Source of the DNA: Sediminibacterium sp.
GTDB taxonomy: Bacteria; Bacteroidota; Bacteroidia; Chitinophagales; Chitinophagaceae
Reading direction: 5' to 3'
Assembly: GCA_016786865.1 (NCBI GenBank)
Contig: JAEUVE010000003.1
Coordinates: 62,001-126,000 of the forward strand
Length of the DNA stretch: 64,000 bases
Part shown: positions 51,930 through 61,003 of the stretch, in pieces
How the letters are laid out: each line of letters opens with the position of its first letter
Numbering within the stretch: position 1 is the first letter of the stretch
The notes under the pieces: generated by a model
Told to the model about the DNA's origin: nothing
Seen by the model: only the letters and a program-made list of their open reading frames with translations
Databases searched by the model: none
Translations under genes and position numbers: made by a program

Positions 51930-53294
51930 TTATCGGGATTTCAGCCAGGGCTTCGGATTCTGGAATACCGCGCGGTCGTTCATGATCATGAAAAGAATGG
52001 CTCCTTCCCCGTCGATGGAAGTGCCGGATTTACCTAATAAAGAGCCGGCTTTAACTTCCTGCCCCCTGGATACATTTACGGAGGAAAGGTTCTTATAACC
52101 GGTAAAATACTTACCATGTTTAACGAGTACCACCATTTCACCGGCGATTTCTGTGGTGGAAACTACTTCCCCATCGGCTACGCAACGAACGGCAGAACCT
52201 ACGGGAACGGCAATTTCAATACCATCCGATTTCTGGTTCAGGCGGGTGCCTTCCATCTGGGTAATACCAAAGTCGATGGTTACCACTCCGTTCGAAACCG
52301 GCCAGGGCAAACGGCCCCTGTTGTTTTCGAAGTTCAAAGACATTTCCATTCCTTCAGGGGTGGATTCCAGCGGAGAGTAGGAACGGTCTTTGGAAGCCCC
52401 GCTCAAACCGGTAATGGGTTCATTGTCTGCAGGACGTTTGGCCGGAGTTGCTTTGGGCGCGGTACCGTTGGATTTAGTCCCCGCATCGGCAGCGGGTTTG
52501 GACTGGGCCTGCAGTCTGCGCTGTTCTTCCAGTGCTTTCTGGCGTTTGGCTTCGTCCCGCTTGCGGGCTTCTTCAATTTCTCTGCGGATCACGGCATTGA
52601 TGGCCAGCTGCACTTTCTGTCTTTGTTTTTCGCGCTCTTTAATTTGCGCATTCAGTTCTTTTTCCTTGCCTTTGAGTTGTGCAACAACCTGGTCCTGTTC
52701 TTTTTTATCTTCCTGCAAAACCTGCAATTGTTTGTTCTGCACTTCCAGGGTACTCAGGCGTTCTTTTTTATTGTTGCTCAGCACGCCGATCTTGTCTTTC
52801 AGCAGGGCTTCCGATTTGATGATGGTATTGGCCTGGGTTTCGCGGTTGCGGCGATAACTTTTCAGGTATTCCATTCTTTTGATGGCATCGTTGAAATTGC
52901 CGGCAGAAAACAGGAAGTTGAGGTAGGCATAACTGCTCCTGTTTTTATACGCAAATACAATGCTCTTGGCATATTTCATTTTCAGGGTATCCAATTCCTT
53001 TTTGAGGCGATAGATGTCGCGTTCGTTCAGGTAAATGGTTTCATCCAGTTGCTTCACTTCCTTGTTGATGTCGTTCACCAGGTCCTGGCGGGCGTTGATT
53101 TTTTTCTTGATCAGGGCCAGCTGCTTCAGGGAGGCTTTCTTGTTGTTTTGGGTTTTACTGTACTCCTGGTTCAGCTCATCCAGCTCTTTCATGATCTCCT
53201 GCTTGCGCTTCTGTAATTCGTCGCGGGTCTGGGCATGCAAAGCCACCCCACCCAGGAAAAAAACAAACAACAGCAGGTATAACTTCTTTAACAT
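51930..53294 (-). CDS. EnvC-type murein hydrolase activator (degenerate LytM/M23)
   Basis: A 454-residue protein: a signal peptide (ending near GVALHAQ), a long coiled coil (about residues 22-240, rich in Lys/Gln/Glu), a low-complexity linker and a C-terminal M23/LytM fold. The zinc ligands of active LytM (HxxxD and HxH) are not conserved; the regions read FGITQMEGTRLNQKSDG and GKYFTGYKNL. This is the EnvC state, in which the domain activates amidases during cell separation and has no hydrolase activity of its own. It fits the many division genes in the window but is not part of their operon. Confidence 0.9.
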   Translation of the reverse strand: MLKKLYLLLFVFFLGGVALHAQTRDELQKRKQEIMKELDELNQEYSKTQNNKKASLKQLALIKKKINARQDLVNDINKEVKQLDETIYLNERDIYRLKKELDTLKMKYAKSIVFAYKNRSSYAYLNFLFSAGNFNDAIKRMEYLKSYRRNRETQANTIIKSEALLKDKIGVLSNNKKERLSTLEVQNKQLQVLQEDKKEQDQVVAQLKGKEKELNAQIKEREKQRQKVQLAINAVIRREIEEARKRDEAKRQKALEEQRRLQAQSKPAADAGTKSNGTAPKATPAKRPADNEPITGLSGASKDRSYSPLESTPEGMEMSLNFENNRGRLPWPVSNGVVTIDFGITQMEGTRLNQKSDGIEIAVPVGSAVRCVADGEVVSTTEIAGEMVVLVKHGKYFTGYKNLSSVNVSRGQEVKAGSLLGKSGTSIDGEGAILFMIMNDRAVFQNPKPWLKSR

Positions 53295-53346
53295 AGGATT
53301 GAGCTAAATATTGAATGAATAGTAAAACGCAGGAAACCCAACTAAA

Positions 53347-54177
53347 TTACTTCCGCTTGTAATTTCCTGGTACTTCGAAGGTATATTTTAACGGTTCATT
53401 TAGGGAGAATTCCTTGAAATCGAGGTTGATATCGAGTTTCGATTTCTCCGCCACAACTATTTTGCGATAAGTGGCAAACTGATAAGGCCCCAGTGGCTGG
53501 TAGTTGCTGAAACTGATATCGCAGGTTCGGTTGCGCTGCAGGTCTACATCGTCGAGCTTGCTGTGCGTAATCACATAATCGTTGTGCGATAAGGTAATCA
53601 GGTGTTTAAAGATATTGCCCACGGTAAGCACCAGCAGGTTTTCAGCGCCGTCTTTGTAAGACACAATATTGCTGTCGAGAAAAATGGGGTTGCCAATCAG
53701 GAGGTCCTGTAAGGTAAAAAAGTCGAAGGGGATTTCGGTGGATTCCTGCAGGTAGCCAATGGCCCTGTTCTGCACATATTTATCGCCCACTTTGCGCACC
53801 AGCACCACACTGTCTTTGTTGATCTTTACTTCCAGGCCCACCGCGGAGATGCCCAGGAAGGACCCTTTGATGCGCACGTAGATCAGGCTGTCTTTCACCA
53901 TGCTCAGGTAGGCGGTGTAGTTGTCGCTGCCAGTAGCGCTTTCGTAGTCTACTTTGATCTTGGCATTGAAGGTGTTGAAATCGATCCGGGTTTTGCGCAC
54001 TTTGTCCATGATGCCCCGCACAATGGAGGCTGAATCTACCTTGGGCGCAGCGGTGATCATCACGGTTTGCGTAGTATCTTTTTTGGAGATGGCTTCCTGG
54101 ATGGTAGCTACTTTCTTCACTGTTTTACAGGAAGCCAGTGCAAGGATCAGGATGGCCAGTATAAAGGGTTGTTTCAT
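53347..54177 (-). CDS. DUF4292 family lipoprotein
   Basis: A 276-residue protein with an N-terminal lipobox (LALASC, cleavage before Cys) if the start is ATG 54177; upstream in-frame ATGs at 54189 and 54195 add only a few residues. The segments RTRIDFNTFNAKIKVDYE and DNYTAYLSMVKDSLIYVRIKG open the family core. Alternating beta strands through the C-terminus (HSKLDDVDLQR, YKRK end) fit a LolA/LolB-like open barrel, the fold expected for DUF4292. It is probably anchored in the outer or inner membrane facing the periplasm. It is close behind dut on the same strand. Confidence 0.85.
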   Translation of the reverse strand: MKQPFILAILILALASCKTVKKVATIQEAISKKDTTQTVMITAAPKVDSASIVRGIMDKVRKTRIDFNTFNAKIKVDYESATGSDNYTAYLSMVKDSLIYVRIKGSFLGISAVGLEVKINKDSVVLVRKVGDKYVQNRAIGYLQESTEIPFDFFTLQDLLIGNPIFLDSNIVSYKDGAENLLVLTVGNIFKHLITLSHNDYVITHSKLDDVDLQRNRTCDISFSNYQPLGPYQFATYRKIVVAEKSKLDINLDFKEFSLNEPLKYTFEVPGNYKRK

Positions 54178-54224
54178 TTCAAATTTCATTATCATGATTC
54201 CGGGCAAAACAGGTTGCCGGAGCA

Positions 54225-54668
54225 TTATTGTTTACCGGTGCTGCCAAAACCACCAGCACCCCGAACAGAGTCTTCCAGGCTGTTCACCGGCTGCCAGGAA
54301 ATTTTTTCCACCTGCTGAATCACCATCTGGGCAATCCGGTCGCCGGAATGGATGGTCTGGGGCTCCGAAGACAGATTGATCAGGATCACTTTCAGCTCTC
54401 CCCTGTAATCGGCATCCACGGTGCCGGGGGAGTTCAGGCAGGTAATGCCCTGCTTAATGGCGAGGCCGCTTCTGGGCCGCACCTGGGCTTCTGTGTTTTC
54501 GGGCAGTTCCAGAAAGAGGCCGGTAGGAATCAGGGCTCTTTCCATCGGAGCCAGTACCACTGGTTCCGGCAGAAAAGCGCGCAGGTCCATGCCGGAGGAA
54601 CCGGGGGTGGCATATTCGGGCAGGGGGTTATTGGAGGTATTGATGATTTTCACCAGTTTATGCTGCAT
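54225..54668 (-). CDS. dut: dUTP diphosphatase
   Basis: A 147-residue trimeric dUTPase. The five motifs are visible: [43 protein letters not shown] and the C-terminal [10 protein letters not shown], which closes over the active site. It hydrolyses dUTP to dUMP, keeping uracil out of DNA. A perfect TACCTTTG element ends four bases before the ATG, suggesting an almost leaderless mRNA. Confidence 0.97.
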   Translation of the reverse strand: MQHKLVKIINTSNNPLPEYATPGSSGMDLRAFLPEPVVLAPMERALIPTGLFLELPENTEAQVRPRSGLAIKQGITCLNSPGTVDADYRGELKVILINLSSEPQTIHSGDRIAQMVIQQVEKISWQPVNSLEDSVRGAGGFGSTGKQ

Positions 54669-54672
54669 GCGG

Positions 54673-54680
54673 CAAAGGTA
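54673..54680 (-). promoter_or_regulatory. -7 element adjoining the dut start codon
   Basis: TACCTTTG (54680-54673, minus strand) matches TAnnTTTG and is four bases (CCGC) from ATG 54668. Confidence 0.4.
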
Positions 54681-54693
54681 ATGCCAGAAGTCT

Positions 54694-54701
54694 TATTTTT
54701 G
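54694..54701 (+). promoter_or_regulatory. -7 element of the capsule cluster
   Basis: TATTTTTG matches TAnnTTTG exactly, about 40 bases before the methyltransferase ATG at 54741; it would drive the forward set methyltransferase - sugar transferase - wzi. Confidence 0.45.
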
Positions 54702-54740
54702 GCCGGGTTCCTCCAACCAGGGAAAATTATACGCTGAGTG

Positions 54741-55418
54741 ATGCTGCAAGAAATCGTTAAAAAAGTTTCAGACAATACCAATCCACAATCCTTTTCTCAT
54801 CGGTTCAGGCTGCGGCGTTTTGAACGGTTCAGACAATTGCTGAACCAGTTGCCGCGACCCCTGACTATCCTGGATATAGGCGGAACGGAAGCATTCTGGA
54901 GGGGAATGGGGTTCGATGAACCGGGGGTATCCATTACCCTGCTGAACCTCGAAGCAGCTCCACCGGCACAGCCCCCTTTTACCACGCTCCGGGGCGATGC
55001 CACTCATTTGGAGGGGATTGCCGATAAGAGCTACGATATTGTATTTTCCAATTCGGTGATCGAACACCTGTTTACCTGGGAGAACCAGCAGAAAATGGCC
55101 GCCGAAGTGCTGCGGGTGGGCCGGTATCATTATATACAAACCCCCAATTACTGGTTTCCGATAGAACCACACTGGGTATTTCCTTTTTTTCAATATTTCC
55201 CCAAAGCGGTAAGGCGCTGGCTTACCCAACGGTTTACGCTGGGACATATTGGCAGGGCTCCCGATGCAGCTGCAGCCAGGAAACAGGTAGAAGAGATCCG
55301 CCTGCTTACCAAAAAAGAGCTACAGCAATTGTTTCCGGGATCGGCGTTGTATGCAGAAAAAATAGGGCTTTTTTCCAAGTCATATACAGCGTATACTGCT
55401 GAAAATCAATCCAGGTAA
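54741..55418 (+). CDS. Class I SAM-dependent methyltransferase
   Basis: A 225-residue protein. The SAM-binding loop is TILDIGGTEAFWRGM, the acidic motif II is LRGDATHL, and YDIVFSNSVIEHLFTWENQ is the motif-IV neighbourhood of UbiE/Methyltransf_11-type enzymes. The start is ATG 54741; a GTG at 54738 precedes it in frame. The acceptor is unknown. Its place at the head of a capsule cluster suggests sugar O-methylation, though small-molecule methylation is equally possible. It ends just before the sugar transferase gene. Confidence 0.85.
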   Translation: MLQEIVKKVSDNTNPQSFSHRFRLRRFERFRQLLNQLPRPLTILDIGGTEAFWRGMGFDEPGVSITLLNLEAAPPAQPPFTTLRGDATHLEGIADKSYDIVFSNSVIEHLFTWENQQKMAAEVLRVGRYHYIQTPNYWFPIEPHWVFPFFQYFPKAVRRWLTQRFTLGHIGRAPDAAAARKQVEEIRLLTKKELQQLFPGSALYAEKIGLFSKSYTAYTAENQSR

Positions 55419-55515
55419 AGGAAATGTGATTTTACCTGTAACCGGGGAGCAAATCGGGATAATTATTTACCTTCACGAGCCCGACTCAGCTGCCCGTTCA
55501 GGTAGCCAACCTGTT

Positions 55516-56910
55516 ATGAAAAAAAACCTCCGAATCTACAATATCACCCGTTACCTGGCAGATGCACTGGCCATTCTGGTAGCCTACCTGGTGACCCTGC
55601 TGATACATTTCGGGGATTTCGGAACGGGCTTCAACGGCACATTCCTGGCCCTGTCGGTGGTATGTTGGTATGTATTGTCGCAGGTGTCTAAGCTGTATGC
55701 CGACCGCCGGTCGAATAAATTCTCGGAGGAAATTGTTTTCATTGCCTATAATACGCTGTTGCTGGCCATCCTGCAGAGTTCGGCCCTGTTCTTCCTGAAC
55801 CTGAACGATACCTATACGCCGCGGTTTTTCTGGGCCTACCTGGGGAATATTTTTGTGGTGGTGGCTGCCATCAAATACCTGCTGCGCAAGAGCGTGCATG
55901 CGGCCCTGCATCAGGGAAAACTCTACGATAAAATCCTGCTGGTGGGATCCACCCCTTCTGCCATAAATTACTACGAAACCATCAACAAATATTATTACTA
56001 CGGGTACCAGTGTGTGGGCCTGATCGATGAGCAACCCGCCAGGATCAACGGATGCAAATACTATGGCAATATCGGTACGCTGAACCAGGTATTGCAAACC
56101 GAACTGATCGACGAAGTGGTGATCGCCCTGCCCAACAGCGATTATACCAATATTCAACGCTGCATGGAGATCTGCGATTTCAACCGCACCAAGGTACGGC
56201 TGCTCCCCGATCTGCAGCAGTACGCTTCATCGAGTATAACGGTAGACAATATCGGTATGATGCCAACCATCAGCGTGCGGGAACTGCCGCTGGACCGCTG
56301 GCAGAACAAATTACTGAAGCGGGCATTTGATATTTGCTTTTCCATCCTGGTATTTGCCACGGTGGGCCTGGTGCTGTTCCCGATCATTGCCCTGTTCATT
56401 AAACTCACTTCGAGGGGATCGGTGTTTTTTAAGCAGGAACGATGGGGGCTGAACAACCAGCGCATCACCTGTTACAAGTTCCGCACCATGGTGCAGGAAA
56501 GCAGGGATGTGGATCAGAACGGCCAATACCAGCAGGCCCGCAAGAACGATCCGAGGGTAACCCTGATCGGCAGGTTCCTGCGCAAGACCAACCTCGATGA
56601 ACTGCCCCAGTTCCTGAATGTATTGCTGGGCAATATGAGTGTGGTAGGACCCAGGCCGCATCCCACCCCGCTGAACATTGCATCCATGCATACGGTAGAC
56701 AATTACATGCTGCGGCATATTGTATTGCCTGGTATTACCGGATGGGCACAGGTAAACGGATGCAGGGGCGAAACCCGCAATCCCGGCGATATGCAGCGCA
56801 GGGTAGACTTTGATCTGTATTATATTCACCGCTGGACCTTCTGGCTCGATTGCCAGATCATTTTACAAACAGTCATCAACATCATAAGAGGCGACCAGAA
56901 TGCGTATTAA
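55516..56910 (+). CDS. Undecaprenyl-phosphate sugar phosphotransferase (WcaJ/WbaP-like)
   Basis: A 464-residue polyprenyl-phosphate hexose-1-phosphate transferase. The N-terminal half has four helices (about residues 15-130) and a CoA-binding-like Rossmann segment. The C-terminal catalytic half starts [18 protein letters not shown] and has [21 protein letters not shown] and [19 protein letters not shown]. It loads the first sugar phosphate onto undecaprenyl phosphate to start capsule or exopolysaccharide repeat units. ATG 55516 ([15 protein letters not shown]) is chosen; the in-frame upstream extension is not family-like. Its last codons overlap the wzi start. Confidence 0.93.
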   Translation: MKKNLRIYNITRYLADALAILVAYLVTLLIHFGDFGTGFNGTFLALSVVCWYVLSQVSKLYADRRSNKFSEEIVFIAYNTLLLAILQSSALFFLNLNDTYTPRFFWAYLGNIFVVVAAIKYLLRKSVHAALHQGKLYDKILLVGSTPSAINYYETINKYYYYGYQCVGLIDEQPARINGCKYYGNIGTLNQVLQTELIDEVVIALPNSDYTNIQRCMEICDFNRTKVRLLPDLQQYASSSITVDNIGMMPTISVRELPLDRWQNKLLKRAFDICFSILVFATVGLVLFPIIALFIKLTSRGSVFFKQERWGLNNQRITCYKFRTMVQESRDVDQNGQYQQARKNDPRVTLIGRFLRKTNLDELPQFLNVLLGNMSVVGPRPHPTPLNIASMHTVDNYMLRHIVLPGITGWAQVNGCRGETRNPGDMQRRVDFDLYYIHRWTFWLDCQIILQTVINIIRGDQNAY

Positions 56911-58522
56911 ACTACTCCTAGCCATTGTGCTGATACCTTTTGTATTAACGGCGCAAACCGTGTGGGAAAATTCCCGAAGCGAAGTGTATCCATACCTGTA
57001 CCGGCTGGCCCAGAAAGGGCTGATCGATTTTCAAGACATCATACAACCGGTGAGCAGGCAGCAGATCGCAGCACTGTTGCAGGAGCTGGAACAACAAAGC
57101 AAACAGCTGAGTGATATTGAAAAAAAGGAGCTGGCATTTTACCAGCAGGAATACAGACCGGTAGCAGGAACGGACAGCGCAGCATTGCGGCTGATCCGGA
57201 AAGATGCCAATGGTCGCTTGCGCGGATTGTTTGTACACCGCAAAGATTTTCAGTTGAGTGCAGATCCGATCGGCGGACTGATGCGGGTAACGGGCGGAGG
57301 AAAAAGTTTTACGCAAATGAGCCATGGACTGGAGTTCAGGGGACAGGCCCAGCGATTTGCCTTCCAGTTTTATTACCGCGATTATTCCGAAAGCGGCAAT
57401 GGCCTGGATACGTTCCGGAAAGAAAGTCCGGAACCGGGGATTATCCAATTGTACAATCCCACCGCAACCAGCAGGAACTACAGCGAAGTGCGGGCACACC
57501 TGAGCTACAGCTGGAAGAACGGATCCATTAGCCTGGGCAAGGATCATTTGCAGTGGGGATACGGAGAGAACGGAAGAATTGTGTTGTCGCAGAAAGCGCC
57601 GAGTTATCCGTATATCCGATTCGATTACCGGCCATTCAGGTGGTTGCAGTTTAACTACCTGCATGCCTGGCTCAATTCCAATATTGTGGATTCAGCAGCC
57701 ACTTATCGCACCAACTCCGGGGGCGTGAGCGGAGATATCCGCATCCGCTATATTCCCAAGTACATGGCCACCCATACCTTGTTGTTCAAGCCGGTGAAGG
57801 GACTGGATATTGCTGTGGGAGAATCGATCGTGTACAGCGATCAGCTGGATATCGGGTTCCTGATACCCCTGAATTTTTTCAAGATCTACGACAACAACCG
57901 CAGCAACTATGTGCTGAATGCGGGGTCTAACGGACAGTTCTTTTTACAGGTGAGTTCCAGAAACCATTTGAAGAAAACGCATTTGTACGGAAGCCTGTTC
58001 ATCGATGAAATACGGGTGTCGCAAATGTTCAACCGGGCCAAAAGCCGCAACCAGCTGGGCTATACGCTGGGCGGTTCTGTAACCGATGTACTGCTGCCCT
58101 ATTTAACCATCGGTGCAGAATATACCAGGGTGAATCCATTTGTATACAGCAACCTGCTGCCTGCACAAAACTATACACAGTACGACCAGAGCCTGGGTCA
58201 CTGGATGGGCAATAATTTTGACCAGGCTAGTTTTTTTGCACGCTACACGCCATTGCCCAGATTAAAAACCTATCTGCGCTACCAGCATATCCGCAAGGGC
58301 GGACCAGGCACATTGGCACAGCAATACATGGCCGAACCACAACCACCATTTCTCTTCGATTTTCAGAAGAAAAGAGACGATGTATTCATTCAGGCATCGT
58401 ACGAGCTGATCAATAATTTTTACCTTACTGGAAGTTACCAGTACCTGAAACAGGAACTGGCATCGGGCGCCAAAGCCAGCCAGAGCACCCTCCAGATGGG
58501 CATTACGTTCGGTTTGCGCTAA
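56900..58522 (+). CDS. Capsule assembly Wzi family outer-membrane protein
   Basis: A 540-residue protein with a signal peptide (cleavage near VLTAQ), an N-terminal helical region (YRLAQKGLIDFQDIIQPVSRQ) and a long run of beta strands typical of an 18-strand barrel. GSISLGKDHLQWGYGENG is the Bacteroidota Wzi signature region, and MSHGLEFRGQ opens the barrel. Wzi binds capsular polysaccharide at the cell surface. It overlaps the sugar transferase by 11 bases, so the two are coupled and belong to the same polymer system. Confidence 0.88.
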   Translation: MRIKLLLAIVLIPFVLTAQTVWENSRSEVYPYLYRLAQKGLIDFQDIIQPVSRQQIAALLQELEQQSKQLSDIEKKELAFYQQEYRPVAGTDSAALRLIRKDANGRLRGLFVHRKDFQLSADPIGGLMRVTGGGKSFTQMSHGLEFRGQAQRFAFQFYYRDYSESGNGLDTFRKESPEPGIIQLYNPTATSRNYSEVRAHLSYSWKNGSISLGKDHLQWGYGENGRIVLSQKAPSYPYIRFDYRPFRWLQFNYLHAWLNSNIVDSAATYRTNSGGVSGDIRIRYIPKYMATHTLLFKPVKGLDIAVGESIVYSDQLDIGFLIPLNFFKIYDNNRSNYVLNAGSNGQFFLQVSSRNHLKKTHLYGSLFIDEIRVSQMFNRAKSRNQLGYTLGGSVTDVLLPYLTIGAEYTRVNPFVYSNLLPAQNYTQYDQSLGHWMGNNFDQASFFARYTPLPRLKTYLRYQHIRKGGPGTLAQQYMAEPQPPFLFDFQKKRDDVFIQASYELINNFYLTGSYQYLKQELASGAKASQSTLQMGITFGLR

Positions 58523-58541
58523 AGGATTGCCATCGGCAGCT

Positions 58542-59192
58542 TTATTTTTTTTGCAGCACGATATAGGCCGACCAGCCAACAAAGTGCACGCGCGAAATTA
58601 TGCGCTGCCTTGCGGGCAATAAAAAGGAGAAGGGAAAGAGCAGGGCAAAGAGCCAGTTGCGCGAAGTACCCACCCGAACCGGCGCAAATTGAAAGGGTGC
58701 AGCCAGTGCAGCCATTTTACCAACCGGCATGATCTGCTGATGGGTGAGATCGTCGTAGAAATTATAGGTGAACAGACCCGCCTGCGAAGTATAGGGCATG
58801 GAGAGATACAGTGTTCTCGGATGCGGGGTTTCTATATAAAGGCAGCCACCGGGTTTCAGCAGGCGGTTGCATTCTGCAAAGAGGTTGTTGAAATCGGTGA
58901 TGTGTTCTACCAGGTGCATGCAGGTGATGGCATCCATGGAAGTATCCTGCCAGGGAAGCGTATCGGAGGTAATATCTCCCCTGAAAAAATCCGTACCGGA
59001 AGGATAGCATTCGGGCTTGCCCTGGATATCGGTGGCATGCAGCTGCAGGTCCGGACGCGCTTCGCGGAAATGGTTCAGGGTTTGACCGTCGGAAGTACCG
59101 ATGTCTAATAGCCTGCCCCCGCGGGGAATCTTCGAAATAAAATGAAAGCGGGTATCGATCCACAAAAAAGAGCGCAATTGGGTCCAGTTCAT
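58542..59192 (-). CDS. Class I SAM-dependent methyltransferase (Methyltransf_23-like)
   Basis: A 216-residue protein. RLLDIGTSDGQTL is the SAM loop, followed by HATDIQG, FRGDITS and DAITCMHLVEHITDFNNLF, with GGCLYIETPHPRTL in the family C-terminal part. This is the type that acts on sugars or lipid-linked saccharides in O-antigen and capsule loci. The C-terminal tail carries a hydrophobic segment (NWLFALLFPFSFLL). It lies 9 bases after the DUF707-like gene on the same strand and converges on wzi. Confidence 0.85.
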   Translation of the reverse strand: MNWTQLRSFLWIDTRFHFISKIPRGGRLLDIGTSDGQTLNHFREARPDLQLHATDIQGKPECYPSGTDFFRGDITSDTLPWQDTSMDAITCMHLVEHITDFNNLFAECNRLLKPGGCLYIETPHPRTLYLSMPYTSQAGLFTYNFYDDLTHQQIMPVGKMAALAAPFQFAPVRVGTSRNWLFALLFPFSFLLPARQRIISRVHFVGWSAYIVLQKK

Positions 59193-59201
59193 GCTGCTAA
59201 T

Positions 59202-60011
59202 TTAGGTGGTTTTAAAGCCCAACCATCTTTTGAGGTCTCTTTTCCATTTATTGTAGCGGAAGGTTCTGTATTCGTAGACGCGTTTCAGAAAATCTGCAGG
59301 AAATACCTTTCCTGAATGTTGATTGATGATCCTGATTCTGCGGAGCAGTTCGGTCCGGATGCGTTCCCCCTCCTGCCGGGCGCTGAGTCCGTTGGAAAAA
59401 ATTTTTTCGCCTGTGGTTACCGGCTTCAGGTGTTTCACCGAAACAGCATGAATCACGGCCGTGCGATCCATCCCCATGGTTTTCTGATAAAAGGGAATGG
59501 CATAATTGTCGATGCCGTAAGAAGATATATTCCAGGCAAAAAATTCCGCCGCTGCATCAAAAATATTTTTCCGGTAAAAGGGACACATGATTTCTACCCA
59601 GTCTGCTGCTGCCAGATCGGTATCGGGCAATTGGGTGGTAAATGCATGACTGGTAAAACTATCGGGAGTGGTTGCAGGCTGAAACGCATCGAGGTTGTGC
59701 AGTTCGGCTATCCGGAGCAAACGGTTGATACCGGAAACGGTTATCTCCAGATCGTCGTCGAAGAATCCAACATAACCCAACTCCTGCCGGTGTTGCAGGT
59801 AGCGCTGCACTTCGGCCATCAGGCGGCCCTTGAACTCGGTAGAAATACTCAGGAGTTCATCGTAGTACGCCTGCGGATGCAGCTGCGGTTGGGCATCGTT
59901 GCCTGAATAATTGAAGAGCAACACTTCAAAATTCGGGGTAGCATCCCAGTGAATGTGTTTGAATGCCTGGCCGGTACCGTTCCAGGCAAAAACAACCATG
60001 GTTTTTATCAT
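59202..60011 (-). CDS. DUF707-like glycan-locus protein, possible glycosyltransferase
   Basis: A 269-residue protein. GYVGFFDDDLEITVSGINRLLRI (split across residues about 92-114) contains an acidic cluster like a DxD metal site, and the downstream ADWVEIMCPFYRKNIF and ISSYGIDNYAIPFYQ segments resemble DUF707. This group is annotated as putative glycosyltransferase but lacks a demonstrated reaction. The start is ATG 60011, because the in-frame start at 60020 is a TTG. It is 14 bases after the epimerase gene and 9 before the methyltransferase, so the three are probably cotranscribed. Confidence 0.65.
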   Translation of the reverse strand: MIKTMVVFAWNGTGQAFKHIHWDATPNFEVLLFNYSGNDAQPQLHPQAYYDELLSISTEFKGRLMAEVQRYLQHRQELGYVGFFDDDLEITVSGINRLLRIAELHNLDAFQPATTPDSFTSHAFTTQLPDTDLAAADWVEIMCPFYRKNIFDAAAEFFAWNISSYGIDNYAIPFYQKTMGMDRTAVIHAVSVKHLKPVTTGEKIFSNGLSARQEGERIRTELLRRIRIINQHSGKVFPADFLKRVYEYRTFRYNKWKRDLKRWLGFKTT

Positions 60012-60025
60012 GTATGGCAATCGAT

Positions 60026-61003
60026 CTAGGCGGTGAGTACAGCAGCGTTCACCTGTTGCTGAATCCAGGCATAGGTTTTGGCAAGGCCATCCGCAAGTGG
60101 TTTGCTGGGGGCCCAGTTCAATTGTTCCCGGATCAGTTTGTTGTCGGAATTTCTACCACGAACGCCGGTGAAAGAAACCGGAATATTGTTGATCTGCAAA
60201 GGCTTGTTTGCAATCTCCATCACCAGTTCGGCCAGCTGGTTCAGCGAAACCATTTCTTCGGAACCAATGTTCACGGGGCCAATGAAATCGGATTTCATCA
60301 GGCGGTCTACGGCTTCGAGGCATTCGTCTATGTAAAGGAAGGAACGGGTTTGCAGGCCGTCGCCCCATACTTCAATGGAACCGTTGTCGGATGCTTCGGC
60401 TACTTTTCTGCAGATGGCAGCAGGGGCTTTTTCCTTGCCGCCGGTCCAGGTACCTTCGGGTCCGAACACGTTGTGGAAACGGGCAATGCGAACATCCATG
60501 CCATAGTTGCGGTGGAAAGCCAGGTAGAGGCGTTCACTGAACAGTTTTTCCCAGCCATACTCACTGTCTGGCATCGCCGGATAAGCGGAGTCTTCTGAGC
60601 ACTTGGGATTGGCCGGATCCTCCTGGTTGTAGGCCGGATAAATACAGGCCGAGGAGGAATAGAATATTTTTTTTGCACCCACCTGGTGCGCACGATGAAT
60701 GATGTTGAGGTTGATGGAAGCAGAATTGTGCATCACATTGGCGTCGTTCTCGCCGGTAAACAGGTAGCCTGCACCGCCCATATCGGCAGCCAGTTGGTAA
60801 ATTTCGTCGAAGGGCAGATCGAGCACCTGCTTCACCAGTTCCTGATCGGTTAAATCGCCCACTATAAATTCATCTGCCGGAGACAGACTGTATTCATGCT
60901 TCTTTAAATCTACGCCGCGAACCCAATGCCCTTCTCTTTTCAGTTTTTTCACCAAATGCCCGCCAATAAAACCACCCGCACCACATACTAACACTTTCTT
61001 CAT
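60026..61003 (-). CDS. GDP-mannose 3,5-epimerase-like SDR enzyme
   Basis: A 325-residue extended short-chain dehydrogenase. The Rossmann loop is GAGGFIGGHL, the catalytic triad region is SSSACIYPAYN and SEYGWEKL (Tyr-x3-Lys). The wording QLAADMGGAGYLFT, ARFHNVFGPEGTWTGGKEKAP, WGDGLQTRSFLYIDECLEAV and GVRGRNSDNKLI follows plant GDP-mannose 3,5-epimerase closely. It would convert GDP-mannose to GDP-L-galactose (or GDP-L-gulose). That would make L-galactose a candidate component of this organism's capsule. It overlaps the next gene upstream by four bases. Confidence 0.86.
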   Translation of the reverse strand: MKKVLVCGAGGFIGGHLVKKLKREGHWVRGVDLKKHEYSLSPADEFIVGDLTDQELVKQVLDLPFDEIYQLAADMGGAGYLFTGENDANVMHNSASINLNIIHRAHQVGAKKIFYSSSACIYPAYNQEDPANPKCSEDSAYPAMPDSEYGWEKLFSERLYLAFHRNYGMDVRIARFHNVFGPEGTWTGGKEKAPAAICRKVAEASDNGSIEVWGDGLQTRSFLYIDECLEAVDRLMKSDFIGPVNIGSEEMVSLNQLAELVMEIANKPLQINNIPVSFTGVRGRNSDNKLIREQLNWAPSKPLADGLAKTYAWIQQQVNAAVLTA

